Assembly: GCF_036350515.1 (NCBI RefSeq)
Contig: NZ_JAZDUE010000010.1
Span: 1-64,000 of the forward strand
Direction of reading: 5' to 3'
Length of the DNA stretch: 64,000 nucleotides
Source of the DNA: Gordonia prachuapensis
Lineage (GTDB): Bacteria > Actinomycetota > Actinomycetes > Mycobacteriales > Mycobacteriaceae
Part shown: piece by piece, positions 8,790-16,669 of the stretch
Numbering within the stretch: the stretch's first letter is position 1
Layout: the number at the start of each line of letters is the position of its first letter
The notes under the pieces: generated by a model
The model's input: the letters and a program-made list of their open reading frames with translations, nothing else
Told to the model about the DNA's origin: nothing
Databases searched by the model: none
Translations under genes and position numbers: made by a program

Positions 8790-9027
8790 AGCAGGCATGA
8801 TCGTCAGGGGCCGGAGCTCACCTTGCTCGGCGACGGTGAGTTTACCGTCGCCCGTGTAGTCGTAGCGCCGGGTGACTCCGCCGTCTTCGACCAAAATCGT
8901 TGCGAACTCGCCAGCTGGTCTCCGGGTTCTCGTCGCGGCCGATGATCGGTAGGCCCAGCTCGTCGAGCTCGAGGACGAGACGCCGCTCGGCGGTCTCGGC
9001 GCGTAAGTACTCGGCGCGTGCACTGCG
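8790..9027 (-). pseudogene. frameshifted gene remnant
   Basis: Two minus-strand frames join into one coherent protein-like sequence. From 9027 the frame reads ARAEYLRAETAERRLVLEL and then GLPIIGRDENPET. From about 8915 the continuation is in another frame: AGEFATILVEDGGVTRRYDY then TGDGKLTVAEQGE. Both segments have normal amino-acid composition while the flanks are shadow-like, which points to a one-base indel near 8905-8920. The upstream part is cut by TGA at 9028-9030 and has no start. It appears to be the C-terminal remnant of an unidentified protein. Confidence 0.4.
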
Positions 9028-9060
9028 TCATTTGACGCACTCCTAGTTCAGTCATCTGCC
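9024..9060 (+). promoter_or_regulatory. tandem GTCATYTGnC site A, upstream of ferredoxin operon
   Basis: GTCATTTGAC at 9027-9036, inside the perfect palindrome TGCGTCA-TT-TGACGCA (9024-9039), is followed 24 bp later by GTCATCTGCC at 9051-9060. The ferredoxin ATG is 84 bp beyond. It is one of seven such tandem sites in the window, all pointing toward a catabolic gene. It is a candidate binding site for a NarL-type response regulator (inference). Confidence 0.65.
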
Positions 9061-9104
9061 ACTTGGGAGGGCGACGTGACCGGCAATAGCCTCGATGTCA
9101 TGAC

Positions 9105-9118
9105 GTGATGTGTGTCAC
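9105..9118 (+). promoter_or_regulatory. GTGA-N6-TCAC dyad A
   Basis: GTGATGTGTGTCAC is centred 60.5 bp after the start of the second half-site of tandem site A and 32 bp before the ferredoxin ATG. It resembles Crp/GlxR half-sites (TGTGA-N6-TCACA). Its closeness to the start codon makes classical activation from this dyad unlikely. Confidence 0.5.
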
Positions 9119-9143
9119 GTCAGGACGCAGAGGAAGTGACGCA

Positions 9144-9344
9144 ATGAAGATCCAGGTGGACACGAACCGGTGCCAGGGGACCGCGATGTGCCTTGCGGTT
9201 GCGCCCGAGCTCTTCGACATCCTGCCCAATGGCATCGCCGAGGTTCTGGTCGACGACATCGGGCCCGACCTCGCGGCCACCGCCGAGGATGCCGCACTGG
9301 CGTGCCCGGCCGCCGCGATCACAGTGATCGGCGACCAGGGATGA
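9144..9344 (+). CDS. ferredoxin, single [3Fe-4S]-type cluster
   Basis: 66-residue electron carrier for a P450 or Rieske oxygenase. It starts MKIQVDTNRCQGTAMCLAVAP; the cysteines C10, C16 and C54 (ALACPAAAI) have the C-x5-C...CP spacing of CYP-type ferredoxins, where the usual fourth ligand is absent. The ATG at 9144 follows AGAGGAAG; the frame is open further upstream but the conserved family start is here. The stop overlaps the next start by four bases (ATGA), so it is coupled to the ferredoxin reductase. No oxygenase is adjacent. The protein is very similar to the ferredoxin at 49964-50158. Confidence 0.92.
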   Translation: MKIQVDTNRCQGTAMCLAVAPELFDILPNGIAEVLVDDIGPDLAATAEDAALACPAAAITVIGDQG

Positions 9345-10567
9345 CCTGGACATACGGTACCGACCTACGCGATATCGTCATCGTCGGCGGCTCCGTCGGG
9401 GGCATGCGGACCGCGGCGTCGCTGCGACGGCGCGGATTCGACGGCCGCATCCGGGTGGTCGCCGGGGAAACGACACCGCAGTACTATCGGCCGGCTCTGT
9501 CGAAGACGTTTCTCAGCGGCGACCAAAGCGAGGACGACGTGCTGCTCCCCGTCGCCGAGGACCCCGAATTGGAGATCCTCCTCGACGCGACCGCGACGTC
9601 GGTCGACCCCGGCTCCCGGACGGTGAGCGTGGATCACGATGGTCAGAGGCTTGCCCTGGGCTACGACGGTCTCGTCATCGCCACCGGTCTCGAACCGCGC
9701 CGACTCCCGCTACCGTCGCTCGAGGGCATCCACTACGTGCGGGAGATAGCCGACGCCACAGCCCTACGGCACGAGTTGGATGCCGGACCGCGGGTGGTGG
9801 TGATCGGTGGCGGTCTGATCGGCGCCGAAGTCGCCGCCACCAGCCGCAAGCTCGGACTCGACGTCACCATCGTGGAGACCGGTGACGCCCTGCTGGGCGC
9901 GGTCCTCGGTGCGACGGTCGGTGCGGCCGTGACCGACCTGCACCGCGCCCACGGCGTCGACGTGCGGACCGGGGTGGGCGTCGCCGAGGTATCCGGGGCG
10001 CGGCGCGTCGAATCGGTGACCCTGACCACCGGCGAACAGATACCCGCCGACGTGGTGGTGGTGGCCGTCGGTTCCCGACCGCGTACCGACTGGCTCGCCG
10101 GCTCCGGGGCGCTGGTGGACAACGGCGTGCGGTGTGCCCCCAATCTGCGTGTACTGCAGGGCGAATCGATGGTGGCGGTGGGCGACGTCGCGCGGATCGA
10201 TGACCCGCAAGGCCTCACGGCAGTGCCGGGATCGGTGCGGATCGAACACTGGGAGAACGCTGTTCGCCATTCCGATGTCGCGGCACGTACCCTGCTGGAA
10301 GGGCCCGAGGCGCCGGCATACACGGCACGTACCACGTTCTGGACCAACCAGTACGACCTCGCGCTGCACGTGTTCGGTCATCCCGGCCGGACCGACGAAC
10401 TCCGCATCGCCGAGGGGTCGGTCGACGAGTTGCAGGGCGTGGCCACCTTCCACGCGGGTGACCGGGTCACCGGGATTCTCACCCTCAATCAGCCGCAGCG
10501 TCTGCGCGCCTACCGTCACCTGCTCGACGCGCCGGAGCCGGCAGCACCCGTGTCCGCCACATCGTAG
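9341..10567 (+). CDS. NAD(P)/FAD-dependent ferredoxin reductase
   Basis: 408-residue flavoprotein that passes electrons from NAD(P)H to the ferredoxin encoded just upstream. An FAD-binding motif IVGGSVGGMRTAASL lies near residues 13-27, a second nucleotide-binding motif VVVIGGGLIGAEVAAT near the middle, and the C-terminal reductase domain reads TFWTNQYDLALHVFG. The order and length match rubredoxin/putidaredoxin reductase-like enzymes of oxygenase systems. The ATG overlaps the ferredoxin stop. A second reductase of this family is in the Rieske operon (58414-59622). Confidence 0.92.
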   Translation: MTWTYGTDLRDIVIVGGSVGGMRTAASLRRRGFDGRIRVVAGETTPQYYRPALSKTFLSGDQSEDDVLLPVAEDPELEILLDATATSVDPGSRTVSVDHDGQRLALGYDGLVIATGLEPRRLPLPSLEGIHYVREIADATALRHELDAGPRVVVIGGGLIGAEVAATSRKLGLDVTIVETGDALLGAVLGATVGAAVTDLHRAHGVDVRTGVGVAEVSGARRVESVTLTTGEQIPADVVVVAVGSRPRTDWLAGSGALVDNGVRCAPNLRVLQGESMVAVGDVARIDDPQGLTAVPGSVRIEHWENAVRHSDVAARTLLEGPEAPAYTARTTFWTNQYDLALHVFGHPGRTDELRIAEGSVDELQGVATFHAGDRVTGILTLNQPQRLRAYRHLLDAPEPAAPVSATS

Positions 10568-10577
10568 GAGCGGCACC

Positions 10578-10619
10578 ATGACCACCAGTCGGCAGGCGCT
10601 CACCTGCTGCTTCGAGTGA
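10578..10619 (+). CDS. possible 13-codon micro-ORF with Cys-Cys
   Basis: ATG at 10578 opens a 13-codon frame, MTTSRQALTCCFE, ending in TGA at 10617-10619, with GGAG eight bases upstream. It fills most of the 64 bp gap between the reductase and the FAH hydrolase. The terminal Cys-Cys resembles cysteine-rich upstream peptides described in actinobacteria that couple translation to cysteine supply. It may equally be chance. Confidence 0.25.
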   Translation: MTTSRQALTCCFE

Positions 10620-10631
10620 GGAAATCTCTCC

Positions 10632-11591
10632 GTGAAACTCTTGAGCTACCGCGACGACAACGGCGCATCGCGTCCCGGCGCCGTCGTCGCCGGCGGGTAC
10701 ATCGCAGACCTGGCCTCGATCGGCCGAGAACTCGGCCTCGATATCGACGGTGTCCCCACCGCTCTTGCTCTGGGCGCAGCGGGTCGGCGCCCGATCACCG
10801 AGCGCATCGAGCAACTCGCCGCCGCCCCCGAGCAGGCACTGTCCGACGGAAAAGTGTTGCGGGAGGATCAGATCGAGCTGCTACCGCCCAGCGGTGCGCG
10901 GCCCTTCATCCTCGGCTGCGGCGGCATCTTCGTCTCCCACCTGAAAGAGATGGGCGTCGACCCGCCGATCCCGAATCCCCAGCCCGACGGCTACATCGTC
11001 AATCCCAACACGGTGGTGGGCTCCGGAACACCGATCGTTTTACCGGAACTCGCACCCGATCAGGTCGATTTCGAAGGCGAGCTGTGCGTGGTGTTCGGCC
11101 GTCCGACCTATCGGGTGACCGCCGGCGAGGCGATGGACCACGTGGCGGGCTTCACGGTGCACAACGACGTGTCCGCACGCGACCTCAACGGCGGGTTCGG
11201 CTCGCCGGATGCGGCCGAGCGCGTGAAGGCCTACGCCGGGGTCATCCGGTACAAGGGTTTCCCGACCTTCGCGCCGCTCGGGCCGTGCGTGACCACGATG
11301 GACGAACTGCCCGACATCGAGACGTCCCGGCTGATCACCACCGTCAACGGCGAAGTGATGCAGGACGATCTGATCGGCAACCTGGCGATGAGCATCCCCG
11401 AGGTCATCGAACGTGTCACCCGCATCCACTCCTTCGAGGCGGGCGACCTCATGACCCTGGGCACCCCCGCGGGTGTCGGCTACGCACGCGATCCACGCGT
11501 GTTCCTGCGCCCGGGGGATGTGGTGGAGGTGTCGGTGGACGGGATCGGCACCTTGCGCAATCCGGTTCAGGCGGCGGCTCAGCCGGCATGA
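10632..11591 (+). CDS. fumarylacetoacetate hydrolase (FAH) family protein
   Basis: 319-residue enzyme of the FAH superfamily, which hydrolyses, hydrates or decarboxylates the C-C bond of ring-fission products and 2-oxo acids. Visible: the metal-binding EGELCVVFGR segment in the middle, HNDVSARDLN, and the C-terminal TLGTPAGVGYARDPRVFLRPGD with the usual acidic end VSVDGIGTLRN. The start ATG follows GAGGAAATC at normal spacing. It is third in the operon with ferredoxin and reductase and overlaps the convergent TetR gene by 13 bp. Two further FAH genes lie at 28912-30788. Confidence 0.88.
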   Translation: MKLLSYRDDNGASRPGAVVAGGYIADLASIGRELGLDIDGVPTALALGAAGRRPITERIEQLAAAPEQALSDGKVLREDQIELLPPSGARPFILGCGGIFVSHLKEMGVDPPIPNPQPDGYIVNPNTVVGSGTPIVLPELAPDQVDFEGELCVVFGRPTYRVTAGEAMDHVAGFTVHNDVSARDLNGGFGSPDAAERVKAYAGVIRYKGFPTFAPLGPCVTTMDELPDIETSRLITTVNGEVMQDDLIGNLAMSIPEVIERVTRIHSFEAGDLMTLGTPAGVGYARDPRVFLRPGDVVEVSVDGIGTLRNPVQAAAQPA

Positions 11592-12172
11592 TCGGTGTCG
11601 CCGGAGCCATCGCGGGCCGGCACGGTGCGCTCGATCGCAAACCGCAACAGCCGCGACGAATGCTCCGGCGACATCACCGCATTCGTCCCCTCGATCGTGG
11701 CCATGGCCAGTGCAAGCACGGTCTCGGTCTCGTCGAACATCGCGTTGCGTTCGCGGACCGCGTCAAAGATCAGCCCCTCGATGGCGGAATGCACGTCGTC
11801 GAGCACCTCGGCCACCGCATCCGAATGCGACGCGCGTTCATGCAACATCCGGTGCAGCGGACGGGCTTCGGCGCGCATGATCTCCAGGTACAGCTCCAGC
11901 CGGGCCATCGCGTTTGTCTCCGTCAATGCGACACGTTCCATGACACGTTCCTGGACCCGGCGCTGCACAGCGGCCAACGCGCCGTCCTTGGACCCGAAGT
12001 ACCAGTACAGGTTCGGGCCCGTGACACCGGCCTCGCGCGCGATCTGGGCCATCGTGGTGGATGTGTAGCCGGAGTCGAGGAAAGCCTGCTCGGCTGCGTC
12101 GAGCAGACTCTCGACGCGTTCGTCGCGATCGACCGTCCGGTTGTTGCGCGCCACTTCGATCTCCTTCAGCAC
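11579..12172 (-). CDS. TetR family transcriptional regulator
   Basis: 197-residue repressor. The HTH is clear: SLLDAAEQAFLDSGYTSTTM followed by IAREAGVTGPNLYWYFGSK. The C-terminal ligand-binding half is not assignable to a subfamily. It could also start at the GTG giving VARNNRTVDRD, six codons later. Its 3' end overlaps the FAH gene on the other strand, and it is divergent from the indolepyruvate ferredoxin oxidoreductase gene, which is its likely target. Confidence 0.85.
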   Translation of the reverse strand: MLKEIEVARNNRTVDRDERVESLLDAAEQAFLDSGYTSTTMAQIAREAGVTGPNLYWYFGSKDGALAAVQRRVQERVMERVALTETNAMARLELYLEIMRAEARPLHRMLHERASHSDAVAEVLDDVHSAIEGLIFDAVRERNAMFDETETVLALAMATIEGTNAVMSPEHSSRLLRFAIERTVPARDGSGDTDHAG

Positions 12173-12195
12173 AGCAGGGGCGAGACCAGTATGTC

Positions 12196-12243
12196 AGTGC
12201 GATCAGGATGTGCTTCGGTCCAAACAGTGGCCAAGATCGCACT
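12196..12243. promoter_or_regulatory. inverted repeat in TetR/IOR divergent spacer
   Basis: AGTGCGATC at 12196-12204 and GATCGCACT at 12235-12243 are perfect 9-bp inverted copies separated by 30 bp. They lie between the TetR gene (start 12172) and the oxidoreductase (start 12293). The spacing is wider than a single TetR dimer site but would suit two dimers or a loop. Confidence 0.35.
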
Positions 12244-12292
12244 CCATCCAGTAACCTCGTCTTAAATCACATTAAAGATGAATGAGGTGACC

Positions 12293-15200
12293 ATGTCATC
12301 AACAATCGAAGCCTCCACATATGACCCCCGCACCAAGCTCGAGGTCCAGGCCAACGAGGTCTATCTCAACGGCACGCAAGCCCTGATCCGTGCCGTGTTC
12401 GAGCAGATGCGTCGCGATCGTGCGGACGGTTACACCACCGCGACCTTCGTGTCGGGCTATCCGGGCTCGCCGCTCGGTGGTTTCGACCTCGAACTCGCCC
12501 GGCACCGCAAGCAGGCCGAGGAGTTGGGGGTGACCCACCTGCCGGGGCACAACGAGGAGCTCGCGGCCACCTCCGTCTACGGGACGCAGGTGACGCAGAC
12601 CTTCGACGATGCGACGCATGACGGAGTCGTGGGCGTCTGGTACGGCAAGAGTCCCGGTCTCGACCGCGCCGCCGACGCGATCCGTCATGCCCAGTTCGTC
12701 GGCACCACGCGCCGGGGCGGTGTGCTGGCGCTCGTCGGCGACGACCCGGGATGCAAATCCTCGAGCATCCCCTGCACCACCGATCAGACACTGATCGATC
12801 TCGGCCTGCCCGTGCTGACGCCGGCGTCGGTCGACGACATCCTCACCCTCGCCCCGCACGGCATCGCCATGTCGCGGCTCAGCGGTCTGTGGACCGGCGT
12901 GCGCATCGTCACCGACATCGCCGACGCCTCGGCAACGATGAGTGGATTGCCGGAGACTCCGGAGATCGTCGAACCCGAACTGCACTGGAAGGGCCGCCCC
13001 TTTGTTCCTTCACTCAAAGGCATTCCGGGACCGCCGCATTCGATCGAAGTGGAGGCCGAGCTACGTGGCCCACGGATCGAGATGGCTCGCGAATACGGTT
13101 ACCTGAACAAACTCAACCGTATTGTCGTCGAACCAACCGAGGCAAGGGTCTCGATCGTGGTGGTGGGCCACCTGTACGCGGTGGTGCAGAGCGCGCTGGC
13201 CAATCTCGGCATCGACGAGTCCGATCTCGCCGCGCTCGGGGTTCGCCTGTGTCACGTGCGGATGCCGTTCCCGCTCGACGACCGTGACCTGCGTGCCTTC
13301 GCCGCTGATGTAGAGCGCGTGGTGCTCATCGAGGAGAAGCGTCCGGTGGTGGAGGGCAAGCTGCGTGAGGCGTTGTACGGGACTGCGCATCAGCCGACGA
13401 TCATCGGCAAACGTGATCAGCAGGGACGCGAACTCGTTGCGGCGTACGGGCCGGTCGTCACCGATGGGCTGACCCCGGTGCTGTTCCGCGCGTTGTCCGG
13501 CGTGATCCCGGCCGATGCGATGCGCGCACCCCGACCGCCACGGATCACGTTGCCGCTGCTGACCGAATCCCGCGCGCCGTACTTCTGTTCGGGGTGTCCG
13601 CACAACCTCAGTACCCGGGTGCCCGACGGGGCGCTGGTGGGCGGGGGCATCGGTTGCCACGGCATGACGCAGATGATGGACCCGCAGGTCGTCGGCGACG
13701 TGGTGTCCACCACACACATGGGAGCCGAAGGTGCCCAGTGGTTCGGCATGAGTCGATATGTGCAGACCGAGCACATCTTCCAGAATCTGGGTGACGGTAC
13801 GTTCTTCCACTCCGGGCAGCTGGCCGTGCAGGCGGCGGTCGCCGCGGGTGCGCACATCACCTACAAGCTGCTCTACAACTCGGCGATCGCGATGACGGGC
13901 GGTCAGGACCCCACCGACAGCAATGCCCTTCCGGTGGAGGACATAACCCATATCCTGACGCGTCAGGGGGTCGCTCGGATCATCGTCACCACCGATGAGC
14001 CGAAGAAGTACCGCCGCAAGAAGCTCGCTGCGGGCGTGCAGGTTTGGGATCGGTCCCGGATGATCGAAGCCCAGGAGACGCTGCGGGCGGTCGACGGTGT
14101 CACCGTGTTGATCCACGATCAGCAGTGCGCCGCCGAACTGCGCCGCGACCGTAAGCGCGGCCGCGCTCCCGACGCCGGCAAGCGAGTGGTGATCAACGAG
14201 CGGATGTGCGAAGGCTGCGGCGACTGCGGGGCCAAGTCCAACTGCTTGTCGGTGGAACCGGTGGACACCGAGTTCGGTCGCAAGACGCAGATCAACCAGA
14301 CCACGTGCAACACCGACTTCTCCTGCCTGGAAGGGGATTGCCCGTCGTTCGTGACGGTGAAGCCGAGCCGGCGGGGGAAGAATGCGGCCACCGCTGCATC
14401 CGGGGAGGCCGCTCCGGAGTACGCCGGGGCCGGTGAACTGCCCGATCCGCCGACACGGGTGGACGCCGGTCGCGAGACGCGGCTGCGGATGCCGGGTATT
14501 GGGGGTACCGGCGTGGTCACCGCCAGCCAGATCATCGGCACCGCGGCCATGCTCGACGGCAAACATGTCCGCGGGATGGATCAAACCGGCCTGAGTCAGA
14601 AAGCCGGGCCGGTCATCTCCGACCTGACCATCTCCGACGACCCGATCGGCACAGAACCGCGCGCCTCGCAGGAGACGGTGGATCTGTTGCTGGGCTTCGA
14701 CATCCTCGGATCGGCCGCCGCGCCGGTGGTCGACAGTCTGCGGCCGGGGGCGGTCGCGGTGATCTCCACCAGCCGCACACCGACCGGCGCCATGGTGTCG
14801 GATGTGTCGAAGTCCTGGCCCGACACGCGGCCGCTGATCGACGAGCTGACCGCTCGGCTCGGGGACAGCAGTGTCTGGCTCGCCGACGTCACTGAGGTGA
14901 CCCGCCGGTTGTTCGGCCATTCGACCGGTGCGAATGTGTTCTTGATCGGCATGGCGATCCAGACCGGTGTGCTGCCGGTGCGTCCGGTGTCGGTGCAACG
15001 TGCGATCACGCTCAACGGTGTTGCCGTCGAGGCCAATCTGGCCGCGTTCGAGGCCGGTCGATGGTATGTCGCCGACCGCGCGGCGTTCGAGTCCCGCACG
15101 CATGAGGACGTTGCGCCGACCCGTCGGGAGGGCGAATTCCTCGCCGAGCTCGTCGACGTGGGACTGACCGGTGCGACGCTGGACTCGGCTGTCGTGCGGT

Positions 15201-15793
15201 CGCAGGACCTGATCAGCTACCAGAGCCGCAAGTACGCCAGGCGTTACGTGAATCGGGTCGCCGAGATCGCGCGGGCCGAGAAGAAGGTGTCGGGAGCGGT
15301 TGGACCGCTCACCGCGGCTGTGGTGGACAACCTGTACAAGCTGATGGCGTACAAGGATGAATACGAGGTGGCACGGCTGGCGTTCGACCCGGTCGAGCAG
15401 GAGCGTATCGAGTCGGTGTACGGGCCCGGTGCGCGCGTCTACCGTCATCTGCACCCGCCGATCCTGCGGGATCGGGGGATGGGCCGCAAGCTGGTGCTCG
15501 GCAGCTGGTTCACACCGGCACTGCGGACGCTGGTTCCGATGCGCGGCCTACGCGGAACCCGTCTCGATCCCTTCGGCCGCACCGAGGTTCGGCGACTCGA
15601 GCGGACCCTGATCGCCGACTATGAGGACGCACTCGACGTCATCGAGGCGACCATGTCGGCGGAGAAGCTCGACCTCGCGGTGCAGACGGCCGCATTGCCC
15701 GACACGGTGCGTGGTTACGAGGATCTGAAGCTGGAGAGTGGACAGCGGTTCCGTGAGCAGATTGGTGAGGCGGTGACTTTGTTGCAGGCCTAG
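12293..15793 (+). CDS. indolepyruvate ferredoxin oxidoreductase family protein (fused subunits)
   Basis: 1166-residue single-chain 2-oxoacid:ferredoxin oxidoreductase. It should convert aryl- or branched 2-oxoacids plus CoA to acyl-CoA and CO2 using TPP. N-terminal pyrimidine-binding region: GYPGSPLGGFDLE and LPGHNEELAATS. A central TPP domain contains FCSGCPHNLSTRVPDGALVG and GIGCHGM. A cysteine-rich iron-sulfur segment reads CEGCGDCGAKSNC and later CNTDFSCLEGDCPSF. The C-terminal gamma domain has GIGGTGVVTASQIIGTAA. The ATG at 12293 is preferred because GAGGTG precedes it; 12278 is an alternative. It is divergent from a TetR gene. Confidence 0.9.
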   Translation: MSSTIEASTYDPRTKLEVQANEVYLNGTQALIRAVFEQMRRDRADGYTTATFVSGYPGSPLGGFDLELARHRKQAEELGVTHLPGHNEELAATSVYGTQVTQTFDDATHDGVVGVWYGKSPGLDRAADAIRHAQFVGTTRRGGVLALVGDDPGCKSSSIPCTTDQTLIDLGLPVLTPASVDDILTLAPHGIAMSRLSGLWTGVRIVTDIADASATMSGLPETPEIVEPELHWKGRPFVPSLKGIPGPPHSIEVEAELRGPRIEMAREYGYLNKLNRIVVEPTEARVSIVVVGHLYAVVQSALANLGIDESDLAALGVRLCHVRMPFPLDDRDLRAFAADVERVVLIEEKRPVVEGKLREALYGTAHQPTIIGKRDQQGRELVAAYGPVVTDGLTPVLFRALSGVIPADAMRAPRPPRITLPLLTESRAPYFCSGCPHNLSTRVPDGALVGGGIGCHGMTQMMDPQVVGDVVSTTHMGAEGAQWFGMSRYVQTEHIFQNLGDGTFFHSGQLAVQAAVAAGAHITYKLLYNSAIAMTGGQDPTDSNALPVEDITHILTRQGVARIIVTTDEPKKYRRKKLAAGVQVWDRSRMIEAQETLRAVDGVTVLIHDQQCAAELRRDRKRGRAPDAGKRVVINERMCEGCGDCGAKSNCLSVEPVDTEFGRKTQINQTTCNTDFSCLEGDCPSFVTVKPSRRGKNAATAASGEAAPEYAGAGELPDPPTRVDAGRETRLRMPGIGGTGVVTASQIIGTAAMLDGKHVRGMDQTGLSQKAGPVISDLTISDDPIGTEPRASQETVDLLLGFDILGSAAAPVVDSLRPGAVAVISTSRTPTGAMVSDVSKSWPDTRPLIDELTARLGDSSVWLADVTEVTRRLFGHSTGANVFLIGMAIQTGVLPVRPVSVQRAITLNGVAVEANLAAFEAGRWYVADRAAFESRTHEDVAPTRREGEFLAELVDVGLTGATLDSAVVRSQDLISYQSRKYARRYVNRVAEIARAEKKVSGAVGPLTAAVVDNLYKLMAYKDEYEVARLAFDPVEQERIESVYGPGARVYRHLHPPILRDRGMGRKLVLGSWFTPALRTLVPMRGLRGTRLDPFGRTEVRRLERTLIADYEDALDVIEATMSAEKLDLAVQTAALPDTVRGYEDLKLESGQRFREQIGEAVTLLQA

Positions 15794-15797
15794 CGAT

Positions 15798-15886
15798 CCG
15801 CCGTCGGCGGCTCAACTCCCACACGCGCACGCGTTGCGTGCCCGCGCATGTCCCGACATGCGCGGGTACGCGGCGCGTGCGCGTGT
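15798..15886. terminator. large nested hairpin downstream of the oxidoreductase
   Basis: CCGCCG-T-CGGCGG (15798-15810) is a first small stem. Then ACACGCGCACGCG (15821-15833) pairs perfectly with CGCGTGCGCGTGT (15874-15886). Inside that, CCCGCGCATGTC (15841-15852) pairs perfectly with GACATGCGCGGG (15855-15866). The whole structure spans 66 bases and starts 30 bases after the stop codon, so a rho-independent-like terminator or a protective 3' structure is likely. GTGCGTGTGCGTGT follows. Confidence 0.6.
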
Positions 15887-16218
15887 GCGTGTGCGTGTAG
15901 GAGATTGTCAGACGGCCGCGGTAGCCGTGTCGAGTGTGCTTGGTGGCGAGCGGCGTTCGGCCGAACGGGCTTGTGTAACAAAGTCTGTTGGCATTGCGGG
16001 AAAGTGTTGCATTCGGGTGGTGGCGGTCATACACTCGAGATGTAAGTGATTCAGCCCACAAGGGCGGGTGGCTCGTCAGCCACTCATCGTCGCCCACGGT
16101 CTGTGCAAGACCGAGAGCTTCAACTCAGCAGTCGATTTCGGATGTGGCGGCTGCCACGTAATCGACATAGGTGCGGTGTCTGGTCACCGCAACCGCGATC
16201 AACAGTGAGGACCCGGAC
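15887..16218. promoter_or_regulatory. upstream region of the ferredoxin/MBL/HyuBA operon
   Basis: No gene is apparent. The region loses GC richness around 15970-16060 (TGTAACAAAGTCTGTTGG, GAGATGTAAGTGATTC), as expected for a promoter. I could not identify a specific operator, and no tandem GTCATYTG site is present. Confidence 0.4.
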
Positions 16219-16590
16219 GTGAGCAGTAAGTACTTCGTCACGATCTTCGTCGACACCGGCGACAAGACCGAGGAGTGGACCGAGTGGGCCAAGGAGCACA
16301 CGGCGGATCTGATGGAGCTCCCGGGTTTCACTGCGAGCCGGGCCTATCGGGTTCGCGACGACTACAAGGCGCGTCATCCGGAGACGTTCGACTCCCAGCC
16401 GCCCTACGACCTGATGACCTACTACGAGGTCGACGAGGAGGGCCTGGAATTCCTCACCACGTGGGAGCGGCCCGTGGGTGATCCACCCGCCGGCAAGACC
16501 CGCGACTTCCCCACACCGCTGGGCAAGAACGTCGGGCATGCCTTTCTGTGGGAGGCGATCCAGGAGGAGAATCGTCGACCCGAAGCCTAG
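16219..16590 (+). CDS. small DUF4286-like / dimeric alpha-beta barrel protein
   Basis: 123-residue soluble protein beginning VSSKYFVTIFVDTGD. The pattern of an N-terminal beta strand, EWTEWAKEHTADLMELPGF and a following strand ASRAYRV suggests a ferredoxin-like dimeric alpha-beta barrel of the DUF4286/EthD kind. Such proteins often bind small metabolites or act as cyclases or isomerases in catabolic operons. The GTG at 16219 is preceded by GTGAGGA. It is first in the operon leading to HyuA, 79 bp before the ferredoxin/MBL fusion. Function is not known. Confidence 0.6.
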   Translation: MSSKYFVTIFVDTGDKTEEWTEWAKEHTADLMELPGFTASRAYRVRDDYKARHPETFDSQPPYDLMTYYEVDEEGLEFLTTWERPVGDPPAGKTRDFPTPLGKNVGHAFLWEAIQEENRRPEA

Positions 16591-16669
16591 TCGCAGCTGA
16601 TCAAAGAACCTGTCCGGGAGATGTTCTCACAGATATCCGGCGGTGAATCCGCAAGAAAGGATCGACGCG

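Noticed and set aside
10616..12265. A 549-codon plus-strand frame across FAH and TetR genes
   Set aside because: It overlaps two recognisable genes in wrong frames and has arginine-rich shadow composition.
13061..15454. A 797-codon minus-strand open frame opposite the indolepyruvate oxidoreductase
   Set aside because: It is a shadow of the high-GC3 coding strand; composition is rich in R, H and G with no domain, while the plus-strand protein has clear TPP and iron-sulfur motifs.
15887..15900. GTGCGTGTGCGTGT as a possible microsatellite or CRISPR-like repeat
   Set aside because: Too short and part of the loop-flanking sequence of the large hairpin; no spacer structure anywhere in the window.
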